Made by a program: the position numbers and the translations under genes
Shown: positions 60,334 to 64,000 of the stretch, one piece after another
How positions within the stretch are numbered: position 1 is the first letter of the stretch
Layout of the letters: each line of letters begins with the position of its first letter
From: Gracilibacillus timonensis
Lineage (GTDB): Bacteria > Bacillota > Bacilli > Bacillales > Amphibacillaceae
Reading direction: 5' to 3'
Assembly: GCF_900086715.1 (NCBI RefSeq)
Contig: NZ_FLKH01000009.1
Location: 212,238-276,237, forward strand
DNA: 64,000 nt
Notes under the pieces: generated by a model
Databases searched by the model: none
What the model saw: the letters and a program-made list of their open reading frames with translations, nothing else
What the model was told of the DNA's origin: nothing

Positions 60334-61515
60334 GTGAAGATAACCTATCAAAGTAATGTCTTATTACATCATTACACATTAAAACCAGAAAAACATAATT
60401 TTATATTGTGCGTTACTGATACCGGTGAGTTTTATGAAATATCACCTATGGCAGCAGAGGCTGTTCAACGCCTGAACCATCATGAGGATTTGCAAACGAT
60501 AGAAATGAATGTAAGACAGATGTATCCAAGTGAAACCGTTGATATACTGGCTTTTATCTCACAGTTGATGGAGTTAGGGTTGATAACAGAAATAGATGGG
60601 GAAAAGTTGGATCAAAGACATGCAGAATCGCCTGATGCTCGTTTGCAACACATCTCGCCGAAACTAGCCAGACTTTTATTTCATCGTTTTACCATACCTA
60701 TTCTTATTTTTTTCTTATTAGGAAATGGGAGTATATTTATCTTTAGCCCTTCTTTACTCCCTGCTTACACTGATTTGTTCGTATTCGATTCCATGGCGTT
60801 AAATCTTTTGCTGTATATGTTCGTTACCTCTGTCTTGCTTAGTATACATGAACTAGGTCATATATTGGCTATGCGCTCGTATGATTTGCCTGTTCATGTT
60901 GGGATAGGGAATCGCTTATTTTTCCTTGTCTTGGAATCGGATTTGACGGCAGCATGGGATTTGTCATTGCGCAAAAAGAATACGGTGTTTTTGGCTGGTA
61001 TATATGTGGATCAGGCCTTATTATGCGCCACCCTTGTATTAAAAATAGTGCTCATCGACCAAACGATGATTCAAGCGATTTTATCGGTTATCCTATTAGA
61101 TATTTGTATAAAGACGATTTATCAATGCTGTATTTATATGAAAACAGATGTATACTATGTCTTGGAGCATAGCACAAGGTGTTATAATCTATTTGAAAAT
61201 GGCAGAAACCAACTAGGGAAGTGGATTCCATGGATAAAAAAAGACTTATCCACCGAAGTGTTTGATGGTGAAGAACGAATCGTGAAATTGTATGGCCTGT
61301 TTTCCATGGTAGGAGCACTGCTGACCATCGGGTTATTTGCGTTTTATTTCATCCCGCAATTCGTATACATTTGGCAACAGGTTATTCCGCGGTTGACTTA
61401 TCCATTGCAGGATCCGTTATTTTGGGATGGGATAGTAATTATAGGCCAGATATTACTTTTTCTAAGTATATGGTGCTATGTTTGGATCAAAAAGAGTTGC
61501 TATAATAAGTCATAA
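60334..61515 (+). CDS. PqqD-domain plus M50-like membrane zinc metalloprotease
   Basis: About 393 aa. The N-terminal 90 residues look like a PqqD/RRE peptide-binding domain (YTLKPEKHNFILCVTDTGEFYEISPMAAEAVQRL... FISQLMELGLITEID). The rest is a multi-helix site-2-protease-type domain with zinc motif LSIHELGHILAMRSYD (His at about residue 172) and a distant Asp in LAGIYVDQALL. This build is known from proteins that mature bacteriocins or YydF-type peptides. GTG at 60334 is preceded by AGAAGGTGA; ATG 60316 and TTG 60301 are alternatives. It probably processes the 20-aa peptide. Confidence 0.82.
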   Translation: MKITYQSNVLLHHYTLKPEKHNFILCVTDTGEFYEISPMAAEAVQRLNHHEDLQTIEMNVRQMYPSETVDILAFISQLMELGLITEIDGEKLDQRHAESPDARLQHISPKLARLLFHRFTIPILIFFLLGNGSIFIFSPSLLPAYTDLFVFDSMALNLLLYMFVTSVLLSIHELGHILAMRSYDLPVHVGIGNRLFFLVLESDLTAAWDLSLRKKNTVFLAGIYVDQALLCATLVLKIVLIDQTMIQAILSVILLDICIKTIYQCCIYMKTDVYYVLEHSTRCYNLFENGRNQLGKWIPWIKKDLSTEVFDGEERIVKLYGLFSMVGALLTIGLFAFYFIPQFVYIWQQVIPRLTYPLQDPLFWDGIVIIGQILLFLSIWCYVWIKKSCYNKS

Positions 61516-61600
61516 TTTCCTGGGAAATAATGCACGGTCTATTTGGATAAACTCTTAGGTTTTCCATGCCATCAAGAAAATGCTAGCTCGTTTTCATCGT

Positions 61601-61629
61601 TTGACAAAAATACACTATAGGGGTATATT
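61601..61629 (+). promoter_or_regulatory. csoR promoter with CsoR-type operator
   Basis: TTGACA, 17 bases, TATATT. The spacer and -10 contain CTATAGGGGTATA, the G-tract/A-T pattern of CsoR operators, consistent with autoregulation by copper. Confidence 0.65.
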
Positions 61630-61653
61630 AAAAGTAGAAGGAGCGGATATTAT

Positions 61654-61956
61654 ATGGAAAAAACATTGCATCATCACCCTAGTCAGCCTCGTTCAAAGAG
61701 TGAACAAGATTTGCTGATCAATCGGCTAAAGCGTATCGAGGGCCAGGTGCGCGGTATACAGAAAATGGTGGAAGAGGATCGTTATTGTGTAGATATTTTA
61801 ATTCAAATCAATGCGGTGCAAGCAGCTTTGAAAAAAGTAGGTTTTTCCGTGACGGAGCGTCATATGAAGCATTGTGTGAGTGACGCGATTAAGTCTGGAG
61901 AAGGCGAAGAAACGATCGAAGAATTGATGGAAGTAATGAAGCAATTCTCGAAGTAA
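61654..61956 (+). CDS. csoR: Copper-sensing repressor CsoR
   Basis: All-helical repressor of 100 aa that releases DNA when Cu(I) binds. The family core is LLINRLKRIEGQVRGIQKMVEEDRYCVDILIQINAVQAALKKVGF. Copper ligands: Cys in RYCVDIL, then His and Cys in ERHMKHCVSDA (C-H-C pattern). A His-rich start (LHHHPSQP) is seen. It usually precedes copZ-copA; here no copper pump follows within the window, because a sugar PTS leader and IS66 begin instead. Confidence 0.94.
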   Translation: MEKTLHHHPSQPRSKSEQDLLINRLKRIEGQVRGIQKMVEEDRYCVDILIQINAVQAALKKVGFSVTERHMKHCVSDAIKSGEGEETIEELMEVMKQFSK

Positions 61957-62110
61957 TTTACTGTCTGTCGTTTCCTTTATTTACATCAAAAAAAGGAAAA
62001 GTGCTTCTCCTTTGTGTTTAATAAATCTTTCATTAACCGCTTGCATTTGTATGTGCGAGGTGCTATAATTTTAGTATCAAATGAATAAATTGTAACTTAT
62101 ATGAGTTTTT

Positions 62111-62138
62111 AGGAATGTTACCTTTGGCGGGCATAACC
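62111..62138 (+). promoter_or_regulatory. LicT/BglG-type RNA antiterminator (RAT)
   Basis: AGGAATGTTACCTTTGGCGG then GCATAACC, matching the RAT pattern GGATTGTTACTGnnnnGGCAGGCAAAACC. Its end overlaps the start of the terminator hairpin at 62136, so the two structures exclude each other. Confidence 0.75.
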
Positions 62139-62197
62139 TGAACTGATATCTGCGCTACACGTATGTGTGTGCATAGATACCAGTTCAGGTTTTTTTA
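62136..62197 (+). terminator. Conditional terminator of the beta-glucoside PTS leader
   Basis: ACCTGAACTG / CAGTTCAGGT with further inner pairing (TATCT/AGATA) and TTTTTTT. It is prevented when the antiterminator protein binds the RAT. Confidence 0.85.
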
Positions 62198-62287
62198 TTG
62201 CCATACTGGTTAACATAAACAAAACGAAGTTGCAATGAAAATAGAGTACTTGAAGTACAATAAAAGAAGCAGAAGGAAGGGAAAAAC

Positions 62288-62386
62288 ATGAAGTATGAAC
62301 AGCTTGCCAAAGATATTATTGAAAACGTCGGCGGTAAAGAAAATGTAAACAGTGTGGTCCATTGTATTACCAGACTTCGCTTTAAG
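62288..62386 (+). pseudogene. bglP: Beta-glucoside PTS EIIBCA gene (bglP-like), truncated by IS66
   Basis: Only the first 33 codons remain: MKYEQLAKDIIENVGGKENV, then NSVVHCITRLRFK, the start of a Glc-family EIIB domain with its active Cys in VHCITRLRF. The frame then enters the IS end GTAAGCG at 62387 and stops at 62415. AGAAGGAAGG precedes the ATG. The rest of the gene probably lies beyond the right end of the IS, outside the window. Confidence 0.85.
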
Positions 62387-62474
62387 CGTAAGCGATCAAT
62401 AACCAAGTATCTATAAATGCAGCATCACCTCCTATACACTTATGGTAAGACAAAGATACAGGAGGTTTTTCTAT

Positions 62475-62825
62475 TTGATTGTTAATTTAAAGCAAGCGAA
62501 AGGGTTTTATATTGTATGTGGAAAAACAGACATGCGGTATGGGATTGATTCGTTGGCTTATACGGTGCAATCCCAATTCCATTTAGATCCTTTTCAAGAA
62601 GCGTTGTTTTTCTTTTGTGGAAACAAGCAGGATCGCTTCAAGATGTTGCATTGGGATGGAGAAGGTTTCTGGCTGTTATATAAACGGTTTGAAAATGGGC
62701 AATTAAAATGGCCTCGAACGACCAAAGAAGCCCGGGAACTGACCAGTCAACAAGTGGATTGGCTACTCCGTGGTTTTTCGATTGATCCACCGATACAAAT
62801 CGCTTCTTCTCGCGCCTTTTATTAA
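62475..62825 (+). CDS. tnpB: IS66 accessory protein TnpB
   Basis: Small accessory protein (116 aa) needed for IS66 transposition, role unclear. Family pattern: AKGFYIVCGKTDMRYGIDSLAYTVQSQFHLDPFQEALFFFCGNKQDRFKMLHWDGEGFWLLYKRFENGQLKWP. AGGAGG lies 9 bases before a TTG start at 62475; the ORF open to 62442 has no site. Followed by tnpC after 66 bases. Confidence 0.92.
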   Translation: MIVNLKQAKGFYIVCGKTDMRYGIDSLAYTVQSQFHLDPFQEALFFFCGNKQDRFKMLHWDGEGFWLLYKRFENGQLKWPRTTKEARELTSQQVDWLLRGFSIDPPIQIASSRAFY

Positions 62826-62891
62826 ATAAAGAGTGCTTTTATATCCCTTTTATGGTATAATATAGTTAGAAAATAAAAGGGAGAAACGCGT

Positions 62892-64000
62892 ATGAGTCCC
62901 GAGGAGACATTACTAAAAATCAACGAAGCACAAGTGAAACAAATCGAACAATTAACAGCTCAGCTCGCTCAACAAGCGAATGAGCTGACATTGTTGCGGG
63001 AACAAGTCGCTTACCTCACCCAAAAAATCTTCGGTAAATCCAAAGAAACACTACCTCCTGATCATCAACTCACCTTCTTTGATGCACCAGAAGCCCCTCC
63101 TATCGTGGAAGAGGACATCGAGGAGGTTACCGCGAAACGGAAGAAAACAAAAGGCAGAAAAAAAGCCATTTTAGACCAGTTTCCGGAGCAGCCTGTTCAC
63201 CATCGACTGGAGGGAGAAGCCTGTACTTGCCCCACGTGTGAGGCAACGTTGGACGCCATCGGGAGCTATGCCGTGCGAGAAGAAGTCATTTACCTTCCTG
63301 CCAAGCTTCAACGACAAGTGCACTACCAACACGCTTATAAGTGCGCAGCCTGTTCCAAACAAGGGCCAGAAGATAAGATTATCAAAGCACCAGTTCCCAA
63401 AGCGCCTATCGATAATAGCTTGGGTTCTGCTTCGATTATTGCCCAGTCGATGCATCAGAAATTTGAGTTAAAAGTACCTGCCTATCGTCAAGAAAAAGGT
63501 TGGCACCGCATTGGTTTACCCATTACGCGCCAACAAATTGCCAATTGGCATATACGAGTGTCGGAGTATTATTTAGCCCCTTTTTATCAACTGTTGAAAG
63601 ACACGCTACTTCAACAGCCGATGTTACATGCCGATGAAACAACGTATCGGGTGTTGGAAAGTGATACCGTGAATACGCATTTTTGGACCTTTTTAAGCGC
63701 CAAACATAGTGAAAAGCCGATCACGCTCTATCATCACGATCCAAGTCGGGGAGCCCATGTCGCTCAAAGCTTTCTTGGTACGTATAAAGGGTACATCCAT
63801 TGTGATATGTGGAAAGCTTATCAAGCCCTTTCTAACGTAGAGTTGGTCGGGTGTTGGGCGCATGTTCGTCGCAAATTCATAGACGCGATGCCAAAGGATT
63901 GTCCCGCCGATGCGTTGAGTCGACAAGCAGCCGAGAGGTGTGACCAATTCTTCACGTATGAGCGCGCGTGGTCCAAACTATCCGATGAGGAAAGGCTGGA
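62892..64000 (+). CDS. tnpC: IS66 transposase TnpC, cut by the window end
   Basis: Reading frame open from ATG 62892 to the last base (369 codons), missing a stop in the window. Order: N-terminal leucine-zipper-like helix (EQLTAQLAQQANELTLLREQVAYLTQKIFGKSKE), Lys-rich linker, zinc-finger region with CTCPTC and CAAC, then the DDE domain with LHADETTYRVL and YIHCDMWKAYQAL and HVRRKF. The third catalytic residue lies beyond the window. GGGAGAAACG precedes the ATG. Confidence 0.93.
   Translation, partial: MSPEETLLKINEAQVKQIEQLTAQLAQQANELTLLREQVAYLTQKIFGKSKETLPPDHQLTFFDAPEAPPIVEEDIEEVTAKRKKTKGRKKAILDQFPEQPVHHRLEGEACTCPTCEATLDAIGSYAVREEVIYLPAKLQRQVHYQHAYKCAACSKQGPEDKIIKAPVPKAPIDNSLGSASIIAQSMHQKFELKVPAYRQEKGWHRIGLPITRQQIANWHIRVSEYYLAPFYQLLKDTLLQQPMLHADETTYRVLESDTVNTHFWTFLSAKHSEKPITLYHHDPSRGAHVAQSFLGTYKGYIHCDMWKAYQALSNVELVGCWAHVRRKFIDAMPKDCPADALSRQAAERCDQFFTYERAWSKLSDEERL

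Larger units (their letters stand above)
62387..64000 (+). mobile_element. IS66-family insertion sequence, left part
   Basis: The left terminus GTAAGCGATCAATAAC fits the IS66 end GTAAGCG. The bases just before it (CTTTAAGC, 62379-62386) would be the 8-bp target duplication. It contains tnpB and tnpC but no room for an IS66 tnpA ahead of tnpB (88 bases). The right end is beyond the window. Confidence 0.85.

Noticed and set aside
61654..61956. Complete copper efflux operon (csoR-copZ-copA)
   Set aside because: No copZ or copA follows csoR; the next features are the bgl leader and IS66.
1..64000. CRISPR arrays, tRNA or rRNA genes, prophage structural genes, replication origin
   Set aside because: Looked for regular short direct repeats, tRNA-like cloverleaf ends and phage gene order; none seen. 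A DnaA-box scan was not possible by eye.

Overview
The window looks like chromosome of a low-GC, endospore-forming, Gram-positive member of the Bacillaceae. The support is Bacillus-type gene order (pepF-yjbH-yjbI-yjbK-yjbM-nadK-rluD-prpE, then mgtE-yjbQ), spore coat genes with sigma-K-like promoters, a Spo0E-type phosphatase and AGGAGG-type ribosome binding sites. A halotolerant genus such as Gracilibacillus is my best guess, not a proven assignment.

Layout. 1-11.2 kb: conserved housekeeping and stress block (PepF end, Spx adaptor YjbH, truncated haemoglobin, CYTH protein, small alarmone synthetase, NAD kinase, pseudouridine synthase, PrpE, RodA). It is interrupted by an IS1634-like insertion sequence flanked by a perfect 160-bp direct repeat. 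11.3-17.1 kb: MgtE with a folded leader RNA, a CPA2 antiporter, a DCC protein and a BCCT betaine transporter. 17.2-23 kb: spore coat cluster (two ExsY/CotZ paralogues, CotO, two unknown small proteins) plus YetF, YjcF, YjcH and a secreted DUF3298-type protein. 23-47.5 kb: a large chitin and amino-sugar region. It holds an AA10 lytic polysaccharide monooxygenase, two ABC sugar importers, a deacetylase/ammonia-lyase/aldolase/KDG-kinase operon, a chitobiose-type PTS with ChbG and a GntR regulator, nagA-nagB-nagR, an intracellular GH20 enzyme, a lactonase and an acetyltransferase. 48-58.8 kb: malate:quinone oxidoreductase, a Spo0E-like peptide, an ATP-grasp ligase, a TetR regulator with an MMPL exporter and a partner secreted protein, a flavin monooxygenase, a papain-like amidase and a CdsA-like protein. 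59-61.5 kb: a compact cassette of a membrane HD-GYP protein, a 20-residue Cys/Trp-rich peptide, an attenuator and a PqqD-domain membrane metalloprotease. 61.6-64 kb: CsoR, then a beta-glucoside PTS gene with its antiterminator leader, cut after about 33 codons by an IS66-family element that runs off the window.

How the genes work together. The 23-46 kb region reads as one regulon for chitin. The LPMO oxidises chitin at C1. Importers bring in oligosaccharides and GH20 trims them. NagA/NagB handle GlcNAc-6-phosphate. The four-gene operon at 28.9-32.9 kb matches what is needed to degrade the oxidised end unit: N-acetylglucosaminate to glucosaminate to KDG to KDPG to pyruvate plus glyceraldehyde-3-phosphate. 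Similar NagR-type operators (GGTATAGACnnCT) lie in front of the LPMO gene, this operon, nagA and the second importer, which ties them together.

The best candidate for a new system is the HD-GYP / mini-peptide / PqqD-protease cassette at 59.0-61.5 kb, which has the parts of a peptide signal or modified-peptide pathway.
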